NCBI GenBank assembly: GCA_030668025.1
Contig: DAOUUT010000097.1
Span: forward strand, 1-12,077
Origin: Promethearchaeota archaeon
GTDB taxonomy: Archaea > Asgardarchaeota > Lokiarchaeia > Sigynarchaeales > SOKP01
Direction: 5' to 3'
Length of the DNA stretch: 12,077 nt
Part shown: positions 1-8,324 of the stretch, piece by piece
Layout: every line of letters starts with the position of its first letter
Position numbering within the stretch: the first letter of the stretch is position 1
The notes under the pieces: generated by a model
Told to the model about the DNA's origin: nothing
The model's input: the letters and a program-made list of their open reading frames with translations, nothing else
The model's database searches: none
Made by a program: the position numbers and the translations under genes

Positions 1-1
1 G

Positions 2-487
2 GATAAAATTGATGAATTTATTGAAATTTTTGAGCCTAAATTGAAAAATAAAATCGTTTTAAAAAAAATAAATAAAGCTGTTGAAGAAAATAAAGACATT
101 ATCCAATTTCTTAAAGATGAAAAAGTAGAGCTTCCAGATAAATTTAATTATGACAGTATTGATAAAGAAAATCCAATCTTTAAAAAATGGAATTCTAATT
201 TATTATCTTTATTAAATTATAGATATCAATTGAAAAAAATTGAAACTAAATTATTAGAAATCAAGATATATTATTCAGGAAAAGGAAAAAAGTACAATTA
301 TCTTGAATTCATCGAAAAAGTGTCTTTTAACGAAGATAACATTGTAAATAATATTCAAAATGCATTAATCGATCTTAGAGAAGATGTAGTAAAAATTAAT
401 AGTAAGATTACAAGATTTACAAAGAAAGAATTAAAATTATTAAATTTAGATTATGAAAGGTATATTATAACCAATAATGATGACTAA
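2..487 (+). CDS. Hypothetical helical/coiled-coil protein, 5' end outside window
   Basis: The reading frame is open from the first bases of the window to the TAA at 485-487, so the gene begins upstream. The TTG at position 41 is not needed as a start, because the 13 codons before it (DKIDEFIEIFEPK) read in the same style. The visible 161 residues are rich in Lys, Glu, Asn and Ile. Long predicted helices with heptad-like hydrophobic spacing (for example the stretch around YRYQLKKIETKLLEIK) suggest a coiled coil. I see no cysteine motif, membrane segment or catalytic motif. The stop lies 2 nt before the next ATG, so translation is probably coupled to the zinc-ribbon gene. I do not recognise the family; its role must come from the operon it belongs to. 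Confidence 0.75.
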   Translation, partial: DKIDEFIEIFEPKLKNKIVLKKINKAVEENKDIIQFLKDEKVELPDKFNYDSIDKENPIFKKWNSNLLSLLNYRYQLKKIETKLLEIKIYYSGKGKKYNYLEFIEKVSFNEDNIVNNIQNALIDLREDVVKINSKITRFTKKELKLLNLDYERYIITNNDD

Positions 488-489
488 TT

Positions 490-1443
490 ATGAAATGTTC
501 TGCATGTAATATTGAAATGGAACCCCTAATTACAGGAATTTTTCAATGCCCACAATGTAAGAAAATCATTAAAGAAAAGAGTACAGAGGTAGAAAAAAAA
601 GAAGAAGAATCACTTATAGGAAATTTTATAGATGGAGAATGGTTTCATAAAAACGTTTCGCTTAATAAAGATTATGAGATTGCGGAGTCTGGAATTATCC
701 TCAATAAGAATGATACCCGTTTATTCGCTGTCTTGATTTGTCATAGTGCTTACTTAAAGAATGAGAAATATGTAAGACTTTCTTGGTGGAAAAGTTATCA
801 ACATGCTGGAATGTTTAAAATTTATGATAAGGATGTTCTGAAAAATGTTATTATCACCTTAGAACAAATTAATGACTCCTTCGACGAGATTTGGACTTGG
901 AAGGGGAAGTACGGAAAACGAGAACCTAAAACGAAAGAAACCTTAGAAAAAGAAAAAAACTTAGACATTATCAAATATAGAATTATTGAAAACCGGACAT
1001 GCCCAAAATGTCAAAAAAAAATGAAAAAAATGAAATCTTATTATGAATGCCAATATTGCGGTGAAATCGTCGTATTAGAAGGGTTTAACCAGCCAATCTT
1101 TAATATAATTTCTAAAGATCTCGATTTAAGTTTTCAAGCTAATTTTCCCATAAATTATTATTTGCCTGTAAGCGGTATTACAGTAAAGTGGCTAATGGGA
1201 GAATGGAAAGCTTTGGCAGTTATTCATTCTAAAGATAATCCAAATAAAAAATGGTTAAGATTTTATTGGTGGATGCGAGATCTAAGCAGTATTTTAAAAT
1301 ATGGAAAAAGAGAAATGGGGGGAGGGACACAAATGGGTTGGAAAGCCCAAAGAGGAGTAAGTTCTCCGAACCTTTTTGATAAGCAGCTTATAAATCCATT
1401 AGTTGATGCTTTAAAGAAAATAGCAGCAGAATTAAATTGGTAA
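490..1443 (+). CDS. Protein with two tandem zinc-ribbon plus beta-domain modules
   Basis: This 317-residue protein appears to be an internal duplication. Each half starts with a zinc ribbon: C3-x2-C6 with C20-x2-C23, then C171-x2-C174 with C187-x2-C190. Each ribbon is followed by a domain with the same landmarks: a hydrophobic strand, a charged turn and a Trp-Trp strand (LFAVLICHS..KYVRLSWWK at 78-101; ALAVIHSKD..KWLRFYWWM at 241-262). The halves are joined by a charged, Lys/Glu-rich linker at about 138-165. A Gly-rich loop (EMGGGTQMG) lies near residues 275-283 in the second half only. The ATG follows the previous stop by 2 nt. Zinc ribbons usually bind nucleic acid or mediate protein contacts; which applies here is unknown. 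No enzymatic motif is visible. It is the second gene of the putative complex operon. Confidence 0.85.
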   Translation: MKCSACNIEMEPLITGIFQCPQCKKIIKEKSTEVEKKEEESLIGNFIDGEWFHKNVSLNKDYEIAESGIILNKNDTRLFAVLICHSAYLKNEKYVRLSWWKSYQHAGMFKIYDKDVLKNVIITLEQINDSFDEIWTWKGKYGKREPKTKETLEKEKNLDIIKYRIIENRTCPKCQKKMKKMKSYYECQYCGEIVVLEGFNQPIFNIISKDLDLSFQANFPINYYLPVSGITVKWLMGEWKALAVIHSKDNPNKKWLRFYWWMRDLSSILKYGKREMGGGTQMGWKAQRGVSSPNLFDKQLINPLVDALKKIAAELNW

Positions 1444-1476
1444 AGAATAAAAGAATTATAATCTATAGTGAAATTA

Positions 1477-2616
1477 ATGGCAGAAATTCAAGATCCTACT
1501 TGGAAAGAATTACTTCAGCAATTTAAAAAAGGGTTAGAAAAAGCAATCGAAGCATTGGAAAAAAGAGATGCAGAAAACATCCCAGGCGCAAAAGATGCTC
1601 TAATACAAAGACTGAATAATATGAAGCTCCACTTTCCAAAGAATGATGGAGATATTTTTATAAAATCAATAAATGATAAAATTCAAAACGCATTTTTTCC
1701 AAATACAAAAAATTTTTCTGAAGCTTTTGAAAAAATATTAAAGTCTAGAAGTCATGAACAAGATTTTATTATAAATGAGTTATTAAATGGATTTGTAACA
1801 TCAAAAGCGAAAGCAATCGCTTCAGGAGCGCAAGTCCCCATAATAAATAGGATGGTAGAGGCTTTTAGTAAAAGAAATGATTTTAATATTATAGATCATC
1901 AATTTTTTGCTATGTTTGGCGATCCAAATAAACCTCGTCATTACATAAAAAACCAACTTGAAGAACTTGTTAAAATGTTTGGTTTGGTTTCAAAAGAGTT
2001 AGTTGTAAAAAGGGATGTTAGAAAAAGTGAAGAGAAAGTTTACACTTTTTACACATTTCCAGATGATATTATTGAAATCCTCGAAGAAAAATATTTAATA
2101 ATTGATGAGGAATTAGGTTATGCTTATGTGTCTGATGCCTTCGACAGAAATGTTTTTATATGTATGTTTTTAGCTAATGTTTCAATAAATAGAGACGATA
2201 TTAAGAAGATTGGCGGTTCTTATACAATAAACGGTATCTCTGCTATATTTGCTTTAATTCTATTATTAAGTTTTATGCCAAAATTATCTATTGATGAGAC
2301 AAACCCCATTCTCAACGATCCTAATTTTGACACAGATAATATGAGCGTCATTCCAAAATCGTGGATGATGAAACAAGTCTTAGACCCTCTTTTTGAACCA
2401 TTAATAAAAATTATTGCTTATAGATTAGGAGGAGGGTTATGGTTAACCAAAATAATAGACTCAGAAATTAATAAAAAAATTATGAATCAAATACGTTTCT
2501 TGTTAAAAGATGTAAACAAGTGGATTCTCGGAGAGTTAGTGCGTGTAGAAATACCAATTTTCGTGGAGATCGCTAATATATTCACGGAAATAGTAGTAGG
2601 ATACGATGAAAGTTAA
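1477..2616 (+). CDS. Hypothetical protein, mostly helical, possible winged-helix segment
   Basis: The predicted protein has 379 residues. I choose the ATG at 1477, because the in-frame GTG at 1468 is better read as part of a GTGA ribosome-binding element lying 5 nt before the ATG. The same arrangement recurs at the next gene and at the micro-ORFs. The N-terminal third is amphipathic helix (KELLQQFKKGLEKAIEALEK near 11-30). Residues about 140-215 alternate helices with short strands (VYTFYTF, GYAYVS), compatible with a winged-helix fold but not diagnostic. A hydrophobic stretch at 252-268 (ISAIFALILLLSF) could be a buried helix or one weak membrane segment. There is no signal peptide, Cys cluster or catalytic motif. 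The 33-nt gap from the zinc-ribbon gene and 26-nt gap to the next gene place it in the operon. Family not recognised. Confidence 0.85.
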   Translation: MAEIQDPTWKELLQQFKKGLEKAIEALEKRDAENIPGAKDALIQRLNNMKLHFPKNDGDIFIKSINDKIQNAFFPNTKNFSEAFEKILKSRSHEQDFIINELLNGFVTSKAKAIASGAQVPIINRMVEAFSKRNDFNIIDHQFFAMFGDPNKPRHYIKNQLEELVKMFGLVSKELVVKRDVRKSEEKVYTFYTFPDDIIEILEEKYLIIDEELGYAYVSDAFDRNVFICMFLANVSINRDDIKKIGGSYTINGISAIFALILLLSFMPKLSIDETNPILNDPNFDTDNMSVIPKSWMMKQVLDPLFEPLIKIIAYRLGGGLWLTKIIDSEINKKIMNQIRFLLKDVNKWILGELVRVEIPIFVEIANIFTEIVVGYDES

Positions 2617-2642
2617 TAAGGTTAAAAAAAAGAGTGAAAACT

Positions 2643-3950
2643 ATGAGTTACAAAAAAAAATCTACTAGAACTGTAAAATCAGGTAGAAAAAGGGAGAAGT
2701 GGACTGATATTCTACCTAGATATTTAACTTTTATAAGTCATATGCGCCCAATTCTTAGAGAAACAAGGAGAAAAATTATCGAATTAGACGCCGACTTACT
2801 ATTAGATATTGAAATCCTAGAAAAAATTCGCCAAGAAGAAGAAAAAAGAAATATCCGAAGAGTAAGAGCGTTATCAGAATTTTATTCGATGTATAGATCA
2901 AATGTCTATGATATCATTAAAGATTTTATATTGAAGTATCGTGAAACCATTCCAATAATTGATATAAAAGATTATATCATTGAATTTTTGTACGAATCCA
3001 TTGGTGCATTGAATGTATTAAGGCATATTACCAATCCAGACGAATCGAGTTTAGAAAAAACATTTTTATATGTTTTAACGAAGTTCATAGAAGAAAGATT
3101 ATTTTCGCGAGGAAGAAATATCACGATTATTTATAATAAATTACTAAGATACTCATCGGATTTATATGAGTGCCAACGACATATACTCCAACCCCATACT
3201 TATTATAGGGAAAAATTAGAAAGGCCAGATTTTTTTGAAATTCCTGGTATGTCTCCAAAAGTTTATCAGTTAATCAACAATATAACTTCTCTTTACAATT
3301 TAGATCCAAATTTTGGAGAATTCCCTGAAAGAGAAAATCAAGAACTTCCTATGATTTTAAAGGCTGAAGTTTTTAACCCATACATTGATTCAATCGCTAA
3401 TGCCGAGGAAGAAGCTATAAACAAAATTGCTGAACGCATTGGACTCCGTGTAATTGACAATATCTTCCTTGCCCCAAAAGAAGATTTAGTAGAAATAATG
3501 TTAGAAAATAATTTCATACGTGAGAATAAGCAATCCGATGAAAAAATAAGACTATTACCACAATTGAGCAACGAAACATTAATTTTGTATTATTTAGCGT
3601 TAGCTTCACAAAGGAGAGGATTTTTATCAAAAGAATTTATAAATTGGATTTCAATGAATTTTGCCTTTCTAATTTACATGGGAATTTTAAAATGGAAATT
3701 ATCTGATCAAAATATTTTTTATCCAATATTCAAAGATTTACAAACAAATGAGAAAGTACTACCTTATTTAATGAAGCTCGTATGTTTTCCTAATTATTTA
3801 GGTTTAGATAAACTAAAGATAAGAGATTCCCCTCAATATAGAAAAGAAATATTTAACTTTATTGGTTCTCAAATTGATAATCTTAAAGAATTTATTAATG
3901 AAATAGCAGATTATTGTGAAAAATTTGATAAAGAAAGAAAAAATAATTAA
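2643..3950 (+). CDS. Hypothetical helical protein with strongly basic N-terminus
   Basis: The predicted protein has 435 residues. The start is the ATG at 2643, preceded by GTGA at 2634-2637 with 5 nt spacing; reading from the GTG would add only three residues. Residues 4-19 (KKKSTRTVKSGRKREK) form a basic, probably disordered tail that could contact nucleic acid. The rest is almost entirely helical, with many Leu/Ile/Tyr and paired Arg-Glu positions. There are no metal ligands, no P-loop and no membrane segment. It lies 16 nt before the AAA+ ATPase gene, which makes it a reasonable candidate substrate, adaptor or structural partner of that ATPase. That is inferred from position only. I do not recognise the family. 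Confidence 0.85.
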   Translation: MSYKKKSTRTVKSGRKREKWTDILPRYLTFISHMRPILRETRRKIIELDADLLLDIEILEKIRQEEEKRNIRRVRALSEFYSMYRSNVYDIIKDFILKYRETIPIIDIKDYIIEFLYESIGALNVLRHITNPDESSLEKTFLYVLTKFIEERLFSRGRNITIIYNKLLRYSSDLYECQRHILQPHTYYREKLERPDFFEIPGMSPKVYQLINNITSLYNLDPNFGEFPERENQELPMILKAEVFNPYIDSIANAEEEAINKIAERIGLRVIDNIFLAPKEDLVEIMLENNFIRENKQSDEKIRLLPQLSNETLILYYLALASQRRGFLSKEFINWISMNFAFLIYMGILKWKLSDQNIFYPIFKDLQTNEKVLPYLMKLVCFPNYLGLDKLKIRDSPQYRKEIFNFIGSQIDNLKEFINEIADYCEKFDKERKNN

Positions 3951-3966
3951 ATTACATTAAAATGAG

Positions 3967-5085
3967 ATGAGAAAAATTAGCAATTCAAATGAAGAAGTAG
4001 AAGAAATAAAAACATATACCGATGAAGTAATTAAAAATAGAATAGGTAAATATGGAGCAGTGTATTTTCCTTTCGACATTCAAGATAATATTGACGATAT
4101 TTTAGGAAACGAGGTTAAAAAAGAAATATTACATGATTTTTTCAAAGCTTTAAAAAAATATAATGAATTTATGGAACGGTTAAAAGGATCAAAACTTAAT
4201 CCCAGTTTAACAGTTCTTTTATATGGCCCTCCAGGCACGGGTAAAACTTCCCTTACAAGAGGATTTGCAAAGCATTATGAAATTCCAATATGTGTAGTGG
4301 AAACTGATAGATTGGTATCACCATTATTAGGAGATACAATTAAACAAATTAGAAATGTTGTGGATTTAGCAGCTGAAATCGCGAAAGAAAGAGGTGCTTT
4401 TATCTTATTTTTCGATGAAATTGATTCTATTGGTTCTGAAAGATCTAACATTCATGAAGTTGGTGAAATTAAACGCGCTGTTATATCATTTTTACAAGCA
4501 ATCGATAGAATAAATTATCAAGGCGTACCTTTAGCAATTTTTGGAGCAACAAACCATCAAAACCAATTAGATTCAGCTATTTGGAGACGATTTACCTTTC
4601 ATTTTAGCTTTGAATTCCCCGATTTTCATATAAGAAAGCAGATCATTGAATCTTTCCTTAATAAGGTAGAAAATGCAAAAATTGGCGTTGATAAATCGAT
4701 TTTAGCTAATTTAAATGATGAATACGAAAGACTTAAGGCAATTACAATAAGTTTAGAAAATAAATTAGGTTATACCATCACGGAGTTCAACGATGATATA
4801 TTATGGAATGAGTCCAACAAACAGAGCAAAGCAAAGGGCTTTCTCGAATTAACTATTGGATATTCTGGCTCAGATATCGAAAGGGGTACTAAAGTAGCTT
4901 TATTGAAGGCTATTGATTCAGAACGTTTAACTTATGAACATTTTTACAATTCATTAAAATTAGTTGGAGGTACTGCAATTCACGTTGAGAGACAAGATGT
5001 CTTAAGCAATCCGAGTAAAAGTAATACAGGATCGAAAAGAACTGAAAATAATAATAAAAGATTATTTAGTCCACCAGAGATATAA
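3967..5085 (+). CDS. Classical AAA+ ATPase
   Basis: This 372-residue protein has the full set of AAA motifs. Walker A is GPPGTGKT at 87-94. Walker B is ILFFDEID at 146-153, with D150 and E151. Sensor 1 is GATN at 193-196, and the arginine-finger pair is R207-R208 in WRRF. A sensor-2-like GYSGSDIE lies at 298-305. The pattern matches the classical AAA clade (Cdc48/proteasomal/katanin-type), whose members form hexameric rings that remodel or unfold protein complexes. There is one AAA module, no protease motif (no HExxH) and no membrane anchor, so it is not FtsH. The small helical domain carries an insertion of about 50 residues (245-295). The C-terminus after 345 is polar and disordered, ending in SPPEI. 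The ATG at 3967 follows an in-frame stop at 3958. The substrate is unknown; operon partners are the obvious candidates. Confidence 0.95.
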   Translation: MRKISNSNEEVEEIKTYTDEVIKNRIGKYGAVYFPFDIQDNIDDILGNEVKKEILHDFFKALKKYNEFMERLKGSKLNPSLTVLLYGPPGTGKTSLTRGFAKHYEIPICVVETDRLVSPLLGDTIKQIRNVVDLAAEIAKERGAFILFFDEIDSIGSERSNIHEVGEIKRAVISFLQAIDRINYQGVPLAIFGATNHQNQLDSAIWRRFTFHFSFEFPDFHIRKQIIESFLNKVENAKIGVDKSILANLNDEYERLKAITISLENKLGYTITEFNDDILWNESNKQSKAKGFLELTIGYSGSDIERGTKVALLKAIDSERLTYEHFYNSLKLVGGTAIHVERQDVLSNPSKSNTGSKRTENNNKRLFSPPEI

Positions 5086-5132
5086 TATCGTATTAGAAGA
5101 TTTTAATTTCGAAATATAATTTTTAGCTAAAA

Positions 5133-6170
5133 ATGATGAAAAATCAATTATTTAACCTTGAAAAAATCAGAGATTTTACATCTCCCATAGAAAATCTTCA
5201 AGGAAAAGTTAACCAAATAACTAATATCGCTGAGAAATTAGACGCAGAAAAACGATTAATATCCCAATATTTCGACGATGAATCATTTATTAATCAATTA
5301 AACGAATTAACTAATTATCTGAGTAATATCTATAAAAACCTAGAAAACATCTCAAATAATAACATAAATAGATTTCTAGAACTACAAAACAATCTTCTTA
5401 ATAAATACAAAAATGACTTTAAAGATCATCTAAAACTAATTAGTTTAAATGAAATTAATACTAAAATTATTGGTTTAGATTTAATTGAAAATAGAAAAAT
5501 TAGTAAAATTATTAGTCAAACATCATATATTTCTTCCATTGGAATAAATCAATGGTTAGAATTAATAGATGCTCTAAACAGAAATTCTCTCTTTTTAAGT
5601 TCTGTCGAACATTTAAAAAAATATCATAGTAATTTAATAGATAAAAGATTAAAAGAAGAATTAAGTAGAATTCCTGACAATATAGATTCTTCTTTTATTA
5701 AAGAATTTGAACAACAATTTTATTTAAATCCTGAGTTAACTTATGAAGAATTCTTACAAATTGCTGAGAATAAACTAACGAAAGAAGAATTATTAGCTAA
5801 AAAAGAATTTGTAAATAAAAGAAATGAAAAACATGAAATCGAAGAATTAAAAAGAGAACAAGGAGAACAAACAGAAACCTATAAAAACTATATGAAATTT
5901 TCAGATAAAGAATTTGAAAGAAGAGAACGAAAAAAAAAGCGTGAAAAATTAACTGATGTGATCGTAGATGGAAAACAAAAGAAATTAGAACTTTCAAATG
6001 AGGTTTCAGAGAAAATTCAAAAGTTTAAATCGCAATTTGATAAAAATTTTAAGGAAAATTATTTGAATCAAAAAGATGATGATAAAGATCCTCTCGAATT
6101 AGTCAGAGACAGAAAGAAAAAAAAAGATAAAGAATACAAAAAATTCAAAAATCATTTTGAATCCGATTAA
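5133..6170 (+). CDS. Charged coiled-coil protein of the AAA/SMC-like operon
   Basis: The predicted protein has 345 residues, and either of two consecutive ATGs (5133, 5136) could be the start. The N-terminal 200 residues are Asn/Leu/Ile-rich helix. The C-terminal third is extremely charged, with runs of Lys/Arg/Glu such as RRERKKKREK (263-272) and RDRKKKKDKEYKKFK (325-339). Long continuous helix or coiled coil is likely throughout. No Cys motif, P-loop or membrane segment is visible. Its end overlaps or closely abuts the SMC-like gene, so the two are probably made together. A structural partner, or a kleisin-like bridging subunit between the SMC-like and winged-helix proteins, is possible but is inference from order only. 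The 47-nt upstream gap is the largest in the operon and contains a CGAAATATAA stretch that is too close to the ATG to be a convincing promoter. Confidence 0.82.
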   Translation: MMKNQLFNLEKIRDFTSPIENLQGKVNQITNIAEKLDAEKRLISQYFDDESFINQLNELTNYLSNIYKNLENISNNNINRFLELQNNLLNKYKNDFKDHLKLISLNEINTKIIGLDLIENRKISKIISQTSYISSIGINQWLELIDALNRNSLFLSSVEHLKKYHSNLIDKRLKEELSRIPDNIDSSFIKEFEQQFYLNPELTYEEFLQIAENKLTKEELLAKKEFVNKRNEKHEIEELKREQGEQTETYKNYMKFSDKEFERRERKKKREKLTDVIVDGKQKKLELSNEVSEKIQKFKSQFDKNFKENYLNQKDDDKDPLELVRDRKKKKDKEYKKFKNHFESD

Positions 6171-6183
6171 AAAAGAATCAGGA

Positions 6184-7806
6184 GTGAATTTACCTATTAG
6201 TCTAAATAATTTTAAGCTTACTGTTGGAACGAAAGAAATATTAATAGAAGATAGATTTACGTTAATTCTCGGTAAATTCAAAAAAGATGCTCTAAGTCTC
6301 TATAAAAATCAAGATTTCTTAGAAATTATTGACAATTTAGAGTTAATCCCTGTTAAAAAATTTATTAATCTTTTTCAAAACCAAAACTCTAATTTATCTA
6401 ACTTAGATAAATCTCTAAATATATTAGAGTATTTATCTAACTATAGCAAAATTATGGAATATAATTTAGAAACTTTTTCTGATTTTAACTCGCTTAATGA
6501 AATATTATTGAAAATATTCAGATATATCTTTTTAACGCAAAAAAGGAATCAGTTATCTGAAGAATTAGAATTATCAAAACTTTACAAAAAATCGAGCGAT
6601 CTAGCATCAATTATAGACTTAATTAAAAAATTAAATGAGGCTATAATAAAAAATAGTAAAGAATTGAATTATTTAGAAGAGGATTATTTTCAACAAAAAA
6701 ACCAGGTTGATCAAATAAAAAAAGAATTAAGAAATTATGATCTACAGATTCGAGATCTAAACGAAACTAAAAAAGAATGCTTTAGTCAAATTAATAGAAT
6801 TACGCGACAAATCGAGGGTTCTTTAAATGAAGATAAAAACGACTCAATTGCGAAATTAGGGATTAATGCAAATCTTACTAATGCCGAAAAGATACGAGCT
6901 CTTCAGAAAAAAGCGAAAGAAGCTCAATATGAAATTAAACAAATTAAATCAAGAATAAACGAAACTAATGTGAAACTCGAAAATCTTACTCCGCATTATG
7001 AAATATATAAAAATGATTATGAGGACCTCTTAGAAACAATAAATAAAGACGAAAAAAGAATAAAGGAAGTAAAATCTAATTACGAAAAAAAAAGAAAAGA
7101 CAATATAGACATTCCAGATGAAGATTCTGGAATCTTAATGTTAAAACCGGTACGACCCTCCGTGGAGATTGAAGATGAGATTGAAAAAACGCTCTCGGAG
7201 TTAGATAAAATTTCGATTCCAGAAGATACATTTAACGTTCATAATTTGAGCGACCTAACTCTAATAATTGAAAAATTGAGAGAATTTGATAATATTTTGA
7301 AAATTGGTAGTGATAAAATCAATATTTCTACTAACGAAAAAGAAGTTGCTAAAAGCTTTGAAAATTTTAAGAATTTCGAGATTATTATTCACGATCTTGA
7401 AATTTTATTGAATAACTTCTTAAAAGAAATTCATCTAGAAATTATATACCAGCTCGTAGTTAGCAACGATAACATGGCTTTTCTTATCCAAACAAAATTT
7501 ATACGAAATTACAAAGAGAACGTCAACTTTGAAGGATTAACTACTCCCGAAAAAGTTTATTTCATAATTGCTTTTTTCCTCTCTATTAAAATCCTTATGA
7601 AATCTGAAAATATCTTGTTTTCAAATTTATTCATTCCTGATGTCTATAATAAAGGTGGTTCCATTTACAGAACTATTAGAAAAATATTACCAATATTCCA
7701 AACTAATGATAATCTAACTAATTTTAAACTAATCTTTCTTATGTCAAATTTAGAATTAAAAAAAGAAATTGAGAATTTAAAAGTTTTAAAAGTTGAAGAG
7801 AGTTGA
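6184..7806 (+). CDS. Coiled-coil protein with degenerate SMC/Rad50-like ATPase ends
   Basis: The protein has 540 residues from the GTG at 6184; a TTG at 6157 would add nine and overlap the previous gene by 14 nt. No ATG is available. GGAGTGA at 6181-6187 resembles a ribosome-binding site, so even a non-standard start just downstream is possible. The architecture is N-lobe, about 185 residues of coiled coil (120-305), then C-lobe. A strand pair leads into ILGKFKKDAL (28-37), where an SMC/Rad50 protein would have its GxxGxGKS P-loop, but the glycines are missing. In the C-lobe, LTTPEKVYFIIAFFLSIKIL (452-471) sits where the LSxGE signature helix would be. ILFSNLFIPD (477-486) sits at Walker B, and KLIFLMSN (515-522) at the last strand. 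I infer an ATPase-dead SMC-like structural subunit. The call is moderate and rests on layout, not on intact motifs. Confidence 0.8.
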   Translation: MNLPISLNNFKLTVGTKEILIEDRFTLILGKFKKDALSLYKNQDFLEIIDNLELIPVKKFINLFQNQNSNLSNLDKSLNILEYLSNYSKIMEYNLETFSDFNSLNEILLKIFRYIFLTQKRNQLSEELELSKLYKKSSDLASIIDLIKKLNEAIIKNSKELNYLEEDYFQQKNQVDQIKKELRNYDLQIRDLNETKKECFSQINRITRQIEGSLNEDKNDSIAKLGINANLTNAEKIRALQKKAKEAQYEIKQIKSRINETNVKLENLTPHYEIYKNDYEDLLETINKDEKRIKEVKSNYEKKRKDNIDIPDEDSGILMLKPVRPSVEIEDEIEKTLSELDKISIPEDTFNVHNLSDLTLIIEKLREFDNILKIGSDKINISTNEKEVAKSFENFKNFEIIIHDLEILLNNFLKEIHLEIIYQLVVSNDNMAFLIQTKFIRNYKENVNFEGLTTPEKVYFIIAFFLSIKILMKSENILFSNLFIPDVYNKGGSIYRTIRKILPIFQTNDNLTNFKLIFLMSNLELKKEIENLKVLKVEES

Positions 7807-7817
7807 TAAGAAAAAAT

Positions 7818-8324
7818 ATGGAAATTACAAATTATGAAGAAGCGGTAAAAAATATTACTAAAATTATTTTAACAAGCCCCCAAAAAATGATTCGAGAAGA
7901 GGATCTCCGGAATTTAAGTAAAAATTTCGATTTTGAACAAATTATAAGCGCAGTTTATTTAAATTTAAAGAAAATTGGTTTTGAATTCATTAAATCTAAT
8001 TTTTTAGATCAAAAGTTCTATATTTTAACCTCTGAGGGTAAAGATGACAGCATTACACCTTCTCAATACGGTACATTGGCTTTAATACTTGCCCTTAGCA
8101 AGGAAGTAGATGAAAACATAAAGATTAGTGATCTAAAAGAAATTTTCAAAGAAGTCTGGGCAAACGATGTTGAATTCCTAATTGAAAATGATTATTTAAG
8201 AAAAATAGAAAATCTAGATATAATAAAAATTACCCCGTTAGGAAAAGCAATCATGAAAAATATAATTCAAGACTTAAACCTAAAAACCTTATTAAACGCG
8301 TTTAAAGGAAAAGAATCTACTTAA
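7818..8324 (+). CDS. Tandem winged-helix protein, KITE/MAGE (ScpB/MukE/Nse3)-like
   Basis: This 168-residue protein starts at the ATG at 7818; a TTG at 7803 would add five residues and overlap the previous stop by 4 nt. It reads as two winged-helix domains. The first spans about 10-75, with helices around EEDLRNLSKNFDFEQIISAV and a closing strand FYILTSEG. The second spans about 80-150, with SQYGTLALILAL, ISDLKEIFKEV, VEFLIENDYLRKI and IIKITPLGKAI. The second domain resembles in layout the MAGE/Nse3 and ScpB winged-helix domains. KITE proteins of this kind bind kleisins in SMC complexes. The gene directly follows the SMC-like gene, which supports the reading. The match is from pattern recognition only; an ordinary DNA-binding tandem winged-helix regulator is the alternative. 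It is the last gene of the operon, tail-to-tail with lsm. Confidence 0.85.
   Translation: MEITNYEEAVKNITKIILTSPQKMIREEDLRNLSKNFDFEQIISAVYLNLKKIGFEFIKSNFLDQKFYILTSEGKDDSITPSQYGTLALILALSKEVDENIKISDLKEIFKEVWANDVEFLIENDYLRKIENLDIIKITPLGKAIMKNIIQDLNLKTLLNAFKGKEST

Noticed and set aside
1468..1476. GTG as start of the helical protein gene (same case at 2634)
   Set aside because: The GTG is part of GTGA, which acts as a ribosome-binding element 5 nt before an ATG in both genes; starting at the ATG is simpler.
3967..5085. FtsH or MoxR/GvpN-type ATPase
   Set aside because: There is no membrane helix or HExxH protease domain, and the motifs fit classical AAA better than the MoxR clade; no gas-vesicle genes are nearby.
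5110..5119. CGAAATATAA as an internal promoter before the charged coiled-coil gene
   Set aside because: The expected transcription start would fall after the ATGs at 5133/5136.
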